Notes: generated by a model not told the origin, from the letters alone. Counted from the stretch's first letter, positions 6,122-15,640 are shown. The stretch is DNA of 39,723 bases from Nocardia speluncae NBRC 108251 (GCF_001613245.1 NZ_BDBZ01000043.1:1-39723), one strand, 5' to 3'. Program-made: numbers and translations.

Positions 6122-8461
6122 TTACGGCACCGGAACGGTAACGCCGGGCAATATTTCGACCACCCGTGGCGGCGGGGGAGGTGGTGGCGGTGGTGGCGGT
6201 GGCGGCGCGATGATCGGCGGTGCCGGTGCGGGTGGTGCGGGCTGGGGCGCGGGTCCGGGTTCGTACTCCGGTTCGGGCACATACGGTTCGGAAGCCGGCG
6301 GAATCACGATGAAAGGCTGCTGCTGCTGCTCCGGTTCCGGCTGCTGCGGCGGGTTGAGGATGTCGTACGGATTACCCGACGGCTGCGGGTTCGTGCCGGG
6401 CGGCGGCGGTGGCGGTGGCGCCGGGGCAGGGTTGCCGATCCGTTCCACGGGGGTATCGACGAGCGCGCCGTCCATGGTCTGTTTCCAGATATCGGAGGGG
6501 AGCCCGGAACCGTAGATGCGCCCGCCACCGGCGGTCATGATCGGCAGGTTGTGTTCGGTGCCGACCCATACGGCCGTCGACAGCGAGGGCGTGAAACCGA
6601 CCATCCAGGCGTCCTTGTTCTGCCCGGTGTCACCCAACTGGGTGGTGCCGGTCTTGGCGGACGAGGGCCGCCCACTCAGCCCGTGACCGTTGGAGTAGTC
6701 GGCGATCGGCAGCATGGCCGCGGCGGTCCGGGCCGCGATATCCGGGGGAATGCGCTGTTCGGAGGGCTGCGGTTGTTCGCCGGTCTGCTGCTTCGGATCA
6801 CTGCTGCGGTCCAGCAGGACCCGGCCGTCGCCGCGAACCACCCGCTGCACGAAATACGGCTGGTGATAGCGGCCTTCGCCGGCGATGGTCGCATAGGCCG
6901 AGGCCATGTCGAGCGGCCGCACCAGGTAGGTGCCCAGCACGATCGACGGCATAGGCTGCTCGCCCATCTCGGTCAGCGACTGTCCCGGCACGCCGGGGAT
7001 ATCGTGTGGTATCCCGGCCTGGTGCGCGGCGTCGGCGATGGCCTGGGGGCCGTTGTTCATGGCCAGGGTGAGCCGGTAGAAACTGGTGTTGAGGGAGCGT
7101 TTGAATGCTTCGGACAGCGGGCAGGTCCCGCAGGATTCGTTCTCGACATTGCGCACATCGACGCCGTTGACATCCACCGGCGCGCTGTCGAACGCACGGG
7201 ACAACGGGATTCCCTGTTGTAGTGCGGCCAGCACCGCGAAGGTCTTGAATGCCGAACCGGTCTGCACCGGAGCCTGGGCGAAATCGAATCCGATACCGTC
7301 GGCGCCGCCGTAGTAGGCGCGTACCGCGCCGGACCTCGGGTCGATGGATACGACCGCGCTCCGCAGTTCCGGTGGCTGTCCGCCGAGGCGGCCGTCTTCG
7401 GCCGCCTGCGCTGCCTGCTGCGCCTTGGCGTCGATCGTGGTGACGATGCGCAGGGCGCCGGTGTTCACCTCTTCTTGCGATATCCCGGCGGCTGCGAGTT
7501 CACGCAGTACCTGGGCCTTGATATGGCCTTCCGGGCCGCGTTCGACAATGTTCTCGTCGAATACCGGCGGCGGGATGGTGGGCGGGAAAACCACCGTGCC
7601 GCGTTCACCGGGCGCGAGAGCCCCCATGGCGACCATGCCGTTGACGACATAGTTCCAGCGTTGCAGCAGCTGCGGAAGTTTGGTCTCCGGGTCCAGCCCG
7701 GACGGGGAGCGGATGAGCGCGGCCAGTACGGCTCCCTCGGCAACGGTCAGTTCGTTGACCGGCTTACCGAAGTAGGCCTGCGAACCTGCCTCGATCCCGT
7801 AGGCGCCGCGCCCGAAATAGATGGTGTTCAGGTAGGCGTGCAGGATCTCGTCCTTGTTCCACTCCCGCGACATCTTGGCGGAGATGATCAACTCATGCGC
7901 CTTACGGCTCACCGTTCGCTCGGGGCCGAGGAAGGCATTCTTGACGTACTGCTGGGTGATGGTGGAGCCGCCGCCCGCGTCGGCCCGCCCCAGGGCGTTG
8001 TCGCGCAGAGCGCGTAACAGGCCGGTAGGGGAGAAACCGGGGTTGTCGTAGAAGTTGCGGTCTTCCGCGGAGAGTACGGCGTCACGGACGTGCACCGGCA
8101 CCTGTTCCAATGGCACCGGCGTGCGGTTGCCCTCGGGCGGCACCACCTTGGCCAGCTCCGTGGTGCCGTCGGAGGCGGTGATGGTGGCGGTCTGGTTCAC
8201 CGGCACGGTTCCGGCCGCCGGGATCTCCGCGCTCCAGTACACAAGCGCCACCAGCAGTGCGGGGACGGCGACCAGGATGACGAACAGCCACAGGATCAGG
8301 TGGCGGATGCGCTGGCCCCGGGAACGGGGCGGGCGGCGGTACTGCGGGGGCCGGGGCGGCCGTGGACGCCCACCGGTGTCGAGCTGGTTCCAACCGGCGA
8401 GCGACGGGTATTGCGGCGATCTGGGAGTGTTGTGGCCACGCGGAGGTCGGAACGAGCTCAC
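6122..8461 (-). CDS. Bifunctional class A penicillin-binding protein (transglycosylase/transpeptidase)
   Basis: A protein of about 780 residues that polymerises and cross-links peptidoglycan at the outer face of the membrane. Numbered from the upstream ATG at 8467: a basic Pro-rich cytoplasmic tail, one transmembrane helix (about 55-78), a GT51 transglycosylase with catalytic Glu135 in SAEDRNFY and the GGSTITQQ motif, then a transpeptidase with S405-A-F-K408, S458-L-N460 and K605-T-G-T608. The C-terminal 100 residues are Pro/Gln/Glu-rich and include 13 consecutive prolines (755-767). There is no PASTA domain, so it resembles PonA1 or PonA3 rather than PonA2. SD sequence GGGAGGAG (8468-8475) abuts the ATG but is 6 bases from GTG 8461, so GTG is the preferred start. 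It lies 62 bases downstream of sugB on the same strand. Confidence 0.92.
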   Translation of the reverse strand: MSSFRPPRGHNTPRSPQYPSLAGWNQLDTGGRPRPPRPPQYRRPPRSRGQRIRHLILWLFVILVAVPALLVALVYWSAEIPAAGTVPVNQTATITASDGTTELAKVVPPEGNRTPVPLEQVPVHVRDAVLSAEDRNFYDNPGFSPTGLLRALRDNALGRADAGGGSTITQQYVKNAFLGPERTVSRKAHELIISAKMSREWNKDEILHAYLNTIYFGRGAYGIEAGSQAYFGKPVNELTVAEGAVLAALIRSPSGLDPETKLPQLLQRWNYVVNGMVAMGALAPGERGTVVFPPTIPPPVFDENIVERGPEGHIKAQVLRELAAAGISQEEVNTGALRIVTTIDAKAQQAAQAAEDGRLGGQPPELRSAVVSIDPRSGAVRAYYGGADGIGFDFAQAPVQTGSAFKTFAVLAALQQGIPLSRAFDSAPVDVNGVDVRNVENESCGTCPLSEAFKRSLNTSFYRLTLAMNNGPQAIADAAHQAGIPHDIPGVPGQSLTEMGEQPMPSIVLGTYLVRPLDMASAYATIAGEGRYHQPYFVQRVVRGDGRVLLDRSSDPKQQTGEQPQPSEQRIPPDIAARTAAAMLPIADYSNGHGLSGRPSSAKTGTTQLGDTGQNKDAWMVGFTPSLSTAVWVGTEHNLPIMTAGGGRIYGSGLPSDIWKQTMDGALVDTPVERIGNPAPAPPPPPPPGTNPQPSGNPYDILNPPQQPEPEQQQQPFIVIPPASEPYVPEPEYEPGPAPQPAPPAPAPPIIAPPPPPPPPPPPPPRVVEILPGVTVPVP

Positions 8462-8529
8462 GATCATCTCCTCCCGGAGCGTCGGAAAAACTCAGGCGGC
8501 CCACCGCCCGACCCCAGGATACCCAGTGA

Positions 8530-9417
8530 TCAGCTTTTGACCCCGCCTGCGGTCAGTCCGGAGATGATGCGTCGCTGGAACACCAGTACCAGAATTACCA
8601 GCGGTACGGTCACCAGCGTTCCCGCCGCCATAATCGACGCATAGGGCTCTACCTGGGGATTGTTCCCCGAGAAGCGTGCGATGGCCACCGTCACCGGTTC
8701 CGTGTCGCTACCGGAGAGCACCCGGGCAAGCAGGTACTCGTTGACGGCGGCGATGAACGCCAGGATCGCGGTGGTGAACACCGCGGGGGCCGCCAGCGGC
8801 AACATCACCAGCCGGAAAGCCTGCAATTTGGTGGCCCCGTCGATCCGGGCGGCCTCCTCGAGCTCCCACGGGAGATCGGCGAAGAACGACGCCAGAATGT
8901 ATACCGTCAGCGGTAGTACGAAGGAGATATTGGGCAGGATCAACGCCTGGTACTTGCCGATCCAGCCGATATCGGTGAACAGCTGGAACAACGGCGTCAC
9001 CAGGACGACCACCGGGAACATCGAAGCGCTCAGGATCACCCCGGACACCAGATACCGGCCTTTGAAAGTGAGCCGCGCCAGCGCGTAGGCCGCCATCACT
9101 CCGATGACCAGCGCGATCGCGGTACTGGCCGAGCCGATGATCACACTGTTGAGCAGTGCCTTACCGAAATTGTTACCGCGGCTGGTGTCGAAGACATCGC
9201 GGAAATTTTCGAGGGTGAGGTGGGTGGGCCACGGGGTGGGGTCGAAGGTGTAGGCGGGGTCGCGGAACGCGGTCACCGCCATCCAATAGAACGGTCCCAG
9301 TCCCCAGAGCAACACGATCAGCGCGCCCACGTAGATACGGGCCGAGCCGAGCCGGTGCCGCCAGGACGGGCGGGGCCGGGCGGGGGTGCCGGTTTGCTGT
9401 GTAGTCACCGCGGTCAT
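8530..9417 (-). CDS. sugB: Sugar ABC transporter permease, SugB-like
   Basis: A 295-residue inner-membrane permease of the MalG/carbohydrate CUT1 family with six predicted helices. The cytoplasmic EAA loop reads EEAARIDGATKLQAF, the contact site for the ATPase. Its start overlaps the end of the upstream permease by four bases (ATGA at 9414-9417), so it is translationally coupled. With the partner permease and the lipoprotein upstream it matches the mycobacterial LpqY-SugA-SugB importer, which recycles trehalose released from trehalose monomycolate. The substrate here is inferred from that resemblance. Its ATPase is not adjacent; the likely one is at 18868-19941. Confidence 0.82.
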   Translation of the reverse strand: MTAVTTQQTGTPARPRPSWRHRLGSARIYVGALIVLLWGLGPFYWMAVTAFRDPAYTFDPTPWPTHLTLENFRDVFDTSRGNNFGKALLNSVIIGSASTAIALVIGVMAAYALARLTFKGRYLVSGVILSASMFPVVVLVTPLFQLFTDIGWIGKYQALILPNISFVLPLTVYILASFFADLPWELEEAARIDGATKLQAFRLVMLPLAAPAVFTTAILAFIAAVNEYLLARVLSGSDTEPVTVAIARFSGNNPQVEPYASIMAAGTLVTVPLVILVLVFQRRIISGLTAGGVKS

Positions 9418-10448
9418 GCCTTCCGCTGCTCTTCCTGCGTCCGCACTGCGTTCGCGCCCAGTACCTTCACCAGGACGAACGCCGCCGCGAAGATCAACAG
9501 GAAGGTGATCGTCGAGAGTGCCGCCGCGCTGTTGGGGCCCTGCCGGGTCTGTTCGACCACGAGCACCGACAAGGTCCGGGTGGCCGGCAGGTTATCGGTC
9601 ATGATGGCGGGCAGGTCGTACATGCGCAGCGCGTCCATGGCGCGGAACAGCACCGCGACCAGCAGCGCCGGCTTCAGCAACGGCATCGTCACCTGGGTGA
9701 ACCGCTGCCAGGCCGAGGCGCCGTCGACGCGGGCCGCCTCGTACACATCGTTCGGGATGATCTGCAGGCCCGCGAGCAGCAGCAGCGCCACGAACGGCGA
9801 GGTTTTCCACACGTCGGCGGCGATCACCGCGAAGCGGGCGGGCCAGGCATCGGAGGTCCACAGGATCTCGGTGCCGAAAATGGTGTTGACCAGGCCGTCG
9901 TACTGGAACATGAACTCCCAGAGCCGCGCCGTCACCGCTGTGGGGATGGCCCACGGGATCAGCACCGCAGCGCGCAGCAGAGCCCGGCCCCGGAACGTTT
10001 TGCCCATGACGATCGCCATCCCTAGGCCGATCGCGACCTCGAGCGTCACCGTCACCACGGCGAAGAACAAGGTCACCCCGACAGCGCCCCAGAACTCGGA
10101 GCCCAGATTGCCGGTGGGGCATTCGGTGACACCGCCGGTGATCACCTGGCATTGGCCGGCCAGCCAATGCAGGTAGTTGTAGAAGGTGCTTTCCCCGTTG
10201 TCGACGAAGCGGCCGGTTACGGCGTCGAGCCGATCGTCGTAGTGGAACGACATCCACAGCGCCCGCAACACCGGGTACCCGATCACCACAGCGAGGGCTA
10301 TCAGCACCGGCGCGACGAACAGCCACGCCCTGCCTGTCATCCGCAATTCGTCGCGCAACCTGAGGGCCGTCCCGCCGGTACGTGCTGCGTTCGCGGGCTT
10401 ATCTGTACGGACCGACGCCTGCGCGTCCGTTCCGGAAGGATCCGACAC
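9414..10448 (-). CDS. sugA: Sugar ABC transporter permease, SugA-like
   Basis: A 344-residue MalF-type permease with an N-terminal cytoplasmic tail, a first helix near residues 38-60 and the EAA loop EAARVDGASAWQRF. A large periplasmic segment after the first helix contains two cysteines (AGQCQVITGGVTECPTG). It is the middle gene of a minus-strand lpqY-sugA-sugB operon, 40 bases after the lipoprotein gene and overlapping sugB. In mycobacteria this system imports trehalose. The N-terminal extension is somewhat longer than in the M. tuberculosis protein. Confidence 0.82.
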   Translation of the reverse strand: MSDPSGTDAQASVRTDKPANAARTGGTALRLRDELRMTGRAWLFVAPVLIALAVVIGYPVLRALWMSFHYDDRLDAVTGRFVDNGESTFYNYLHWLAGQCQVITGGVTECPTGNLGSEFWGAVGVTLFFAVVTVTLEVAIGLGMAIVMGKTFRGRALLRAAVLIPWAIPTAVTARLWEFMFQYDGLVNTIFGTEILWTSDAWPARFAVIAADVWKTSPFVALLLLAGLQIIPNDVYEAARVDGASAWQRFTQVTMPLLKPALLVAVLFRAMDALRMYDLPAIMTDNLPATRTLSVLVVEQTRQGPNSAAALSTITFLLIFAAAFVLVKVLGANAVRTQEEQRKA

Positions 10449-10488
10449 CGTTCTCTCTCCTGGCTCGCCGGGTCCGGTTGAACTGTGA

Positions 10489-11772
10489 CTACGATCCGGC
10501 CGTCTCGATGCCCTTCTGCATGCCGATGATCGCGTCGTTCACGGACTTGGTTCCGGTCAGGGCAGCATATGCGTTGTCCTGAATGGCTTTGGACACCGCC
10601 GGATAGAACGGGGTGACCGGTCGGGGCACCGCGCTGGCGATGGAATCCTTGAGGGCGGGCAGGTACGGCATCTTGGCGATGAGTGCCGGGTCGTCGTAGA
10701 TCGAGGCCCGCACTGAGGGCAGAGCGCCGGAGGCAATGATGTGCTGCGCCTCTTCGCTGATCAGGTACTTCAGGAAATCCAGTGCGGTGGCCTTGTTCTC
10801 GGAGTACGCGCTGATCGCGGCGTTGTAGCCGCCGAGTGTGGAGGCGCCGATACCGGCATCGCCGGGCAGCGGTGCCACACCGAATTTGTCCTTCACCGCG
10901 GATGATTCCGAGGCGGCATCACCGTAGGTGGACGGCCAGCTGCGCAGGAACATGAGTTTGCCCTGGTTGAAAGCCGCGCCGCTTTCGGGCTCCTGGAAGG
11001 TGACCGCCTCGCGGGGGATATCGCCGACCTTGTAGGCGTCCACCAACTGCTGGAGTCCGGCTCGTGATTCGGCACTGTTCACTGTCGGGGTGCGGCCGTC
11101 GGTGCCGACGAAGGTGCCGCCGAACGCGTTGATCACCTCGGCGGTGTTCACCGTCAAACCCTCGTAGGGCGCGAACTGGCCCGCATAGCAGCCGATCTGC
11201 TGCTCCCGCGCGATCGGGCAGGAGGCCAGCATCTCCGCCCAGGTACGGGGTGGGGCGGGAACCAGGTCTTTGCGATAGAACAGCAGCCCACCGTTGGTGT
11301 TGCGGGGTGCGGCGTAGAGGGTGCCGTTGTAGGTGGCGCTGGCGACCGGCGGGGACAGCAGCGGGGCGGTGTCGATCGCGAACTGGTCCTCCAAGGGCTG
11401 GATCCAGCCCTTGGCAGCGAACTCTGCGGTCCACGGGACATCCAGGGCCACCACGTCGTAGTCCGGCGATTTGGCCCGCATATGTTCGACCAGATCGTCG
11501 TACTGTGCGGAGGCGTCGTTGGACTGCTCTTTGTAGGTGACCTGCTCGTCGGGGTGGGTGGCGTTCCAGCGATCGATCAGCTGTTTCACCGCACCGGTTT
11601 CGGTGGTGTCCTTACCTTCGACGTAGGTGATCGGGCCGCGGCCGTCCTGGTTCCTGCTGAGCTGCTCATCGGTGTCGCTGGTGTTGCACGCGGTGGCAAA
11701 GGTCACGGTCAGCAGCGCGATCGGCAAAAGCACGAGCGCAGCACGTAGAGACGGCACCTTCTTGAAAGCCAT
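10489..11772 (-). CDS. lpqY: Sugar-binding lipoprotein, LpqY-like
   Basis: A 427-residue extracytoplasmic solute-binding protein of the carbohydrate (MalE-like) class. The signal peptide (MAFKKVPSLRAALVLLPIAL...) ends in a lipobox with the lipidated Cys29 (TFATAC). The mature part has family features such as GPITYVEGKDT, WNATHPDEQV, an APRNTNGGLLFYRKD block and a NAAISAYSENK region. The start is at ATG 11772, since the upstream 13 codons lack a signal peptide. As the first gene of lpqY-sugA-sugB it most likely delivers trehalose or a related glycan to the permeases. The operon is divergent from the DUF2786 gene across 276 bases with no other gene. Confidence 0.8.
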   Translation of the reverse strand: MAFKKVPSLRAALVLLPIALLTVTFATACNTSDTDEQLSRNQDGRGPITYVEGKDTTETGAVKQLIDRWNATHPDEQVTYKEQSNDASAQYDDLVEHMRAKSPDYDVVALDVPWTAEFAAKGWIQPLEDQFAIDTAPLLSPPVASATYNGTLYAAPRNTNGGLLFYRKDLVPAPPRTWAEMLASCPIAREQQIGCYAGQFAPYEGLTVNTAEVINAFGGTFVGTDGRTPTVNSAESRAGLQQLVDAYKVGDIPREAVTFQEPESGAAFNQGKLMFLRSWPSTYGDAASESSAVKDKFGVAPLPGDAGIGASTLGGYNAAISAYSENKATALDFLKYLISEEAQHIIASGALPSVRASIYDDPALIAKMPYLPALKDSIASAVPRPVTPFYPAVSKAIQDNAYAALTGTKSVNDAIIGMQKGIETAGS

Positions 11773-12048
11773 CGTGGAACTCCAGAGTCGACACAGTGAG
11801 CGGCAGCACATGGCAACTTACATGGTGCGAACGTCGCGTGTGGGGTACTCCTGGTGCGAACAACCCGCCGGCCGGTCCACGCCGGACGGCGTGTGCGGCC
11901 TGCGGGGAGCGTAACCCCAGGTGGGAGGGTTGCTTCTACCCTCTACCTCCGGATGGGCCGGCGGGACGTTCCGGTTGCCGGTCCGGAGCCGGTGCCGTCC
12001 GGCGGCAGTATGGGCTGCGCCTGCCGCCGCGCACTAGGCTGGGCCGCG

Positions 12049-12918
12049 ATGCCGACCTCGAACGCTGTCTCGGAACGCCTGCTCACCAGGATCGGTGGAC
12101 TGCTGCGCCAAGCCGAGTCGACGGACAACGAGCACGAGGCCGAGGCATTCCTGGCTGCCGCCCAGCGCCTGGCCACCCGCTCCTCGATCGATCTGGCGGT
12201 GGCGCGGACACACACCCGGGACCGGGAACGCGGCGCGACACTCATCCAGCGGATGATCCCGATCGGCGAACCGGGTCGCAAGGGTCTGCGGACCTACGTC
12301 CAGCTGTTCGTGGCCATCGCCGACGCCAACGATGTGCGCTGCGATGTCGCCCGCACCTCCACCCAGGTGTACGCCTACGGGTTCGCCGCCGATATCGATG
12401 TCTGCGAGGCGCTGTACTCCAGCCTGCTGGTGCAGATGGTGCAGGCGTCGGATCGTTACATCAAATCCGGGGCCCACCGTTCGGCGACCATGGAGAAGGT
12501 GGTCGTCGAACGGCGCCGCGGGCGGCGGGTGCGTCGCGTGGTCCGAGTACCGGTTGCCGGGGTCACCGCCCGGCTCAACTTCCAGATGGCGTTCGCGGCG
12601 CGAGTCGGCGCGCGGCTGACCGAGACCAAGGCGGAGGTCGAACGGGCGGCCACCGTACGCGACGCGCAGGCGCCCGAACCGATCACCGAAGAACAAGCTG
12701 CCGGGACCGCGCTCGCGTTGCGGGGCAAGGAGATCGAATTATCCGATTTCTACAGCCGCAATTCCGAGGCCCGCGGCACATGGCGTGGGCCGCAGACCTC
12801 CACCGGCTACGCGCCGGATGCCCGCAGGGCCGGGGACCGCGCGGGCCGGGTGGCCAGGCTGGGTTTCTCGCCGGAATTGGCCGCGGCACGTGATCGGCTC
12901 GAGGGGCCCGGAGAATAA
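12049..12918 (+). CDS. DUF2786 domain protein (Rv0184-like)
   Basis: A 289-residue soluble protein. The N-terminal DUF2786 domain (about residues 8-55) has the pattern LLRQAEST-NEHEAEAFLAAAQRLAT. The rest is mixed helical with a basic segment (VVERRRGRRVRRVVR). The start at ATG 12049 is where the conserved sequence begins; the open frame upstream to 11854 is low-complexity. The next gene encodes a small HEXXH metallohydrolase of TIGR04338 type. The same gene pair occurs in M. tuberculosis as Rv0184-Rv0185, so they probably work together. Biochemical function is unknown. Confidence 0.8.
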   Translation: MPTSNAVSERLLTRIGGLLRQAESTDNEHEAEAFLAAAQRLATRSSIDLAVARTHTRDRERGATLIQRMIPIGEPGRKGLRTYVQLFVAIADANDVRCDVARTSTQVYAYGFAADIDVCEALYSSLLVQMVQASDRYIKSGAHRSATMEKVVVERRRGRRVRRVVRVPVAGVTARLNFQMAFAARVGARLTETKAEVERAATVRDAQAPEPITEEQAAGTALALRGKEIELSDFYSRNSEARGTWRGPQTSTGYAPDARRAGDRAGRVARLGFSPELAAARDRLEGPGE

Positions 12919-13048
12919 ACGTGGCGGGTGATCGGGCCGGGGCCGGTGTTGTCCGGGCGGCAGGCAGCGGTGTTGTTCAGCTCTGCCGGACAGGTATTCG
13001 GGGCCGGCCGAATACCGCGGCGGCGGTTTCTTCCGGCGGGAGTGCCCG

Positions 13049-13579
13049 GTGAACTCGGTGCGGGACTCTCAGCGCGGCAAGGTTTACGACGCCGAACAGC
13101 TGGTGCGCGCGGTATTCGATCGGGCCGCCGGATCCGGGCAGCGCACCGTCGAGGTGCACGGTTCACGGCTGACTCTTCCGGTGGAACGGAAATTCGCCTC
13201 GGTGGAATCGGTGCAGGCGTACTGCGATCGCGTGCTCCGGCTGAATTGGGTTGCGGTGAAATGGGAACGGGCCGCCGTGCCGATCCGGGTGCGTGCCCGC
13301 GTGGGAACAGGTGCGGCTCATTATGAATCGGCCCACGGTGTCCTCGCCGTACCGGTCCACGGCGACAGTCCTCGCCGTGGTGGTGCTCCATGGGCGTTGC
13401 GGGAGTTGGTGGTACTGCACGAAATCGCCCATCACCTCGAGTCACGCCCGGACGCGGTCGCCGCGCACGGCCCGGAATTCGGTGGCAGGTATGTCGAGCT
13501 GGTCGAGGGCGTCCTCGGTCCGGAAGCGGGTTTCCTGTTGCGCATCACCATGCACGACAGCGGGGTGCGACTCGCGTGA
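13049..13579 (+). CDS. Putative zinc metallohydrolase, TIGR04338 family (Rv0185-like)
   Basis: A 176-residue protein with a zincin-type active site, H124-E-I-A-H128-H129 (LHEIAHHLE). A following HGPEFGGRYVELVEGVLG segment may provide a third metal ligand. The start at GTG 13049 has GGCGGGAG at 13036-13042; GTG 13058 is an alternative. It follows the DUF2786 gene by 130 bases on the same strand, as in the Rv0184-Rv0185 pair. No signal peptide is visible, so it is probably cytoplasmic. Its substrate is unknown. Confidence 0.82.
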   Translation: MNSVRDSQRGKVYDAEQLVRAVFDRAAGSGQRTVEVHGSRLTLPVERKFASVESVQAYCDRVLRLNWVAVKWERAAVPIRVRARVGTGAAHYESAHGVLAVPVHGDSPRRGGAPWALRELVVLHEIAHHLESRPDAVAAHGPEFGGRYVELVEGVLGPEAGFLLRITMHDSGVRLA

Positions 13580-13669
13580 GCCTGTTCCGCAGACCTTCCT
13601 ACCCAGCGTCGACGGTCACGTTCGACACGGTGGGCGTAAGGCCGCGTTCAGCTGCTGTCGCGGACGGAC

Positions 13670-14686
13670 TCACCCGCCGTGTCGACCGGCCAGCAGCCCC
13701 AATGTCCGGGTGAGCCGTTCGGTCCACCAGCGGGTGCGTTCCGGGTCGGGATGCCGGTACTTCTCCAGGAGGCCGGGGCCTGGTTGCGGGGTGGTTTGCG
13801 GGACCGGCAGGTAGCCGTTCACCGGGCGCAGTGAATCGGTCACCAGATCACCTTCGAGAAGGGTCACCGTGCCCAGCCCGCACGCGTGGTCCAGTTCCGG
13901 GAGCGCGCCTGCCAGGGCCAACTGCGCGGACAACCCGATACTGGTCTCGAGTGCCGAGGAGATCACGCACGGCAGACCGGCCGCCTCTGCCACCTCCAGA
14001 GCCCGCCGCACCCCGCCGAGCGGGGTGCATTTGATCACCGCGATATCCGCCGCGCCTGCGACGGCCACCCGCAAAGGATCCTCCGCGCGGCGGATGGATT
14101 CATCGGCGGCGATCGCGACATTCACTCTGCGACGGACCTCGGCGAGTTCCCCGATCGTTCGGCAAGGTTGTTCGACGTATTCCAAACCGCTTGCGGCGCT
14201 GTCGATCGCACGGATACTCCGGACGGCGGTGTCCACATCCCACACCGCGTTCGCGTCCACTCGGATCGCGCCGGCGGAACCCAGCGCCGACCGCACCGCT
14301 TCCACCCGGGCCAGATCCTCGGGCAGTGCGCCGGGGTGATCGGCGACCTTCACCTTCGCGGTCCGGCAACCCGAACCGGCGACGAGATCGTGCGCCCGTT
14401 CCGGCGAAACCGCGGGGACCGTGCAGTTGACCGGAATGCGATCACGTACCGGTTCGGGCCAGCCCACGGCGACCTGTTCGATGGTGGTTGCCAGCCAGTT
14501 CGCGGCTTCGTGATCGTCGTATTCGGGAAATGGGCAGAATTCACCCCACCCCCGCGGACCGCGCAGCACTATGCCCTCGCGCACGGTGATCCCCCGGAAT
14601 TTCGACCGCATCGGGATCGCGTAGACGGTGATGGAGTCGATCTCGGGCAGCTCGGTCACCGTCCTCACGTTAGTCGGCGCGGCCAC
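13670..14686 (-). CDS. menC: o-Succinylbenzoate synthase
   Basis: A 338-residue member of the enolase superfamily that dehydrates SHCHC to o-succinylbenzoate in menaquinone synthesis. Catalytic and metal-binding residues are in place: the K111-V-K113 pair in TAKVKVAD, Asp144 (VDAN), Glu172 (VEQP), Asp195 (AADES) and Lys219 (VIKCTP). Length and motifs fit the actinobacterial MenC type. The start is GTG 14684-14686; nearby in-frame GTG codons at residues 7 and 10 are alternatives. No other men genes are in view, so it stands alone here. Confidence 0.9.
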   Translation of the reverse strand: MAAPTNVRTVTELPEIDSITVYAIPMRSKFRGITVREGIVLRGPRGWGEFCPFPEYDDHEAANWLATTIEQVAVGWPEPVRDRIPVNCTVPAVSPERAHDLVAGSGCRTAKVKVADHPGALPEDLARVEAVRSALGSAGAIRVDANAVWDVDTAVRSIRAIDSAASGLEYVEQPCRTIGELAEVRRRVNVAIAADESIRRAEDPLRVAVAGAADIAVIKCTPLGGVRRALEVAEAAGLPCVISSALETSIGLSAQLALAGALPELDHACGLGTVTLLEGDLVTDSLRPVNGYLPVPQTTPQPGPGLLEKYRHPDPERTRWWTERLTRTLGLLAGRHGG

Positions 14687-14722
14687 CCGCTGTCCGGAGT
14701 CCGGTGAGGGATGGGCTGCGCG

Positions 14723-15640
14723 TCAGACTGCCACCGGCTCGGCGCATTCTGCCTCCTTGCGGTATTGCCCAGGAGCCGAGCCGAACTCGCGCTTGAATGC
14801 TTTGGCGAATGCGAATTCCGAGCCGTAGCCGACCTCGCGTGCCACCGTGGCCAGGGCGTCGGCGCTTTCGCGTAACCGCTTCGCGGCGAGGATCATGCGC
14901 CAGCGGGTTACATACGACAACGGTCCTTCGCCTATCGTGGCGACGAATCTGCGGGCCAGTGTTGCGCGCGAAACCCCGGCTGTAGCGGCCAGGTCGTCCA
15001 CGGTCCACGGGCGGGCCGGATCGGCGTGCACAGCGTGTAATGCCGTCGCGACTGCCGGGTCGCCGAATGCCGCGGCCCACCCGGACGGTCGAGTATCGGC
15101 GTTGTCGTCCAGCCATGCCCGCAGGATGTACAGCAGCAACGTATCCAGTAGCGACGGCACCAGAGCGGCTGTTCCGGCACGGGGCTCGGCCAGTTCGGCC
15201 GACAGCAGGTCTACCGCGCCGCGCAGGCCGGTGTGTCTGCCCAGCTGGGCGGGCAGATGTAGGAATTCCGGCAGCCCGTCGAGCATCGGGTGCGCACGGC
15301 GCCGGTCGAGTGCGTACGCGCCGCACAGCAGCATGCTGCGCGGTCCGGGCCCGATGATCTCCCGAGGCTCGCCGGGCCGGGCGGTCTCGATGACGGGGGT
15401 GGTGGGATCGTCGGCGAGGACGTGGTCCGCGCCGCGCGGCATGAACATCACATCACCGATACCGAGCGCGAGTGTGTCACCGCCGGGCGTGCGCAGCCAG
15501 CAGGACCCTTGCAGTACGACATGGAAACCCGCGCCGGGGACAACCGGGTATTGCCGGCCCCATGGGGCGTGCCGGATGAACAAGCCGGAACTCGGACTGC
15601 TGGTGCGGATCGCGGAGAGCGCGTCGGAGAGAATGTCCAC
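14723..15640 (-). CDS. AraC family transcriptional regulator
   Basis: A 305-residue regulator with an N-terminal cupin (AraC_binding_2/cupin_6 type, about residues 1-180; GAGFHVVLQGSCWLRT, GDVMFMPRGADH). The C-terminal double helix-turn-helix is at about 205-300 (WTVDDLAATAGVSRATLARRF and VGYGSEFAFAKAFKREFG). The start chosen is GTG 15640 (VDILSDALSA); the upstream frame is AT-rich promoter sequence. It is divergent from the oxidoreductase-hydrolase pair at 15767-18075, the usual arrangement for a regulator and its target. The 126-base gap holds an AT-rich stretch with a perfect CATATATATG palindrome at 15678-15687. Confidence 0.87.
   Translation of the reverse strand: MDILSDALSAIRTSSPSSGLFIRHAPWGRQYPVVPGAGFHVVLQGSCWLRTPGGDTLALGIGDVMFMPRGADHVLADDPTTPVIETARPGEPREIIGPGPRSMLLCGAYALDRRRAHPMLDGLPEFLHLPAQLGRHTGLRGAVDLLSAELAEPRAGTAALVPSLLDTLLLYILRAWLDDNADTRPSGWAAAFGDPAVATALHAVHADPARPWTVDDLAATAGVSRATLARRFVATIGEGPLSYVTRWRMILAAKRLRESADALATVAREVGYGSEFAFAKAFKREFGSAPGQYRKEAECAEPVAV

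Noticed and set aside
6167..6215. GGC/GGT repeat run as a possible VNTR or regulatory repeat
   Set aside because: It is the in-frame coding sequence of the polyproline tail of the penicillin-binding protein, so it is reported there.
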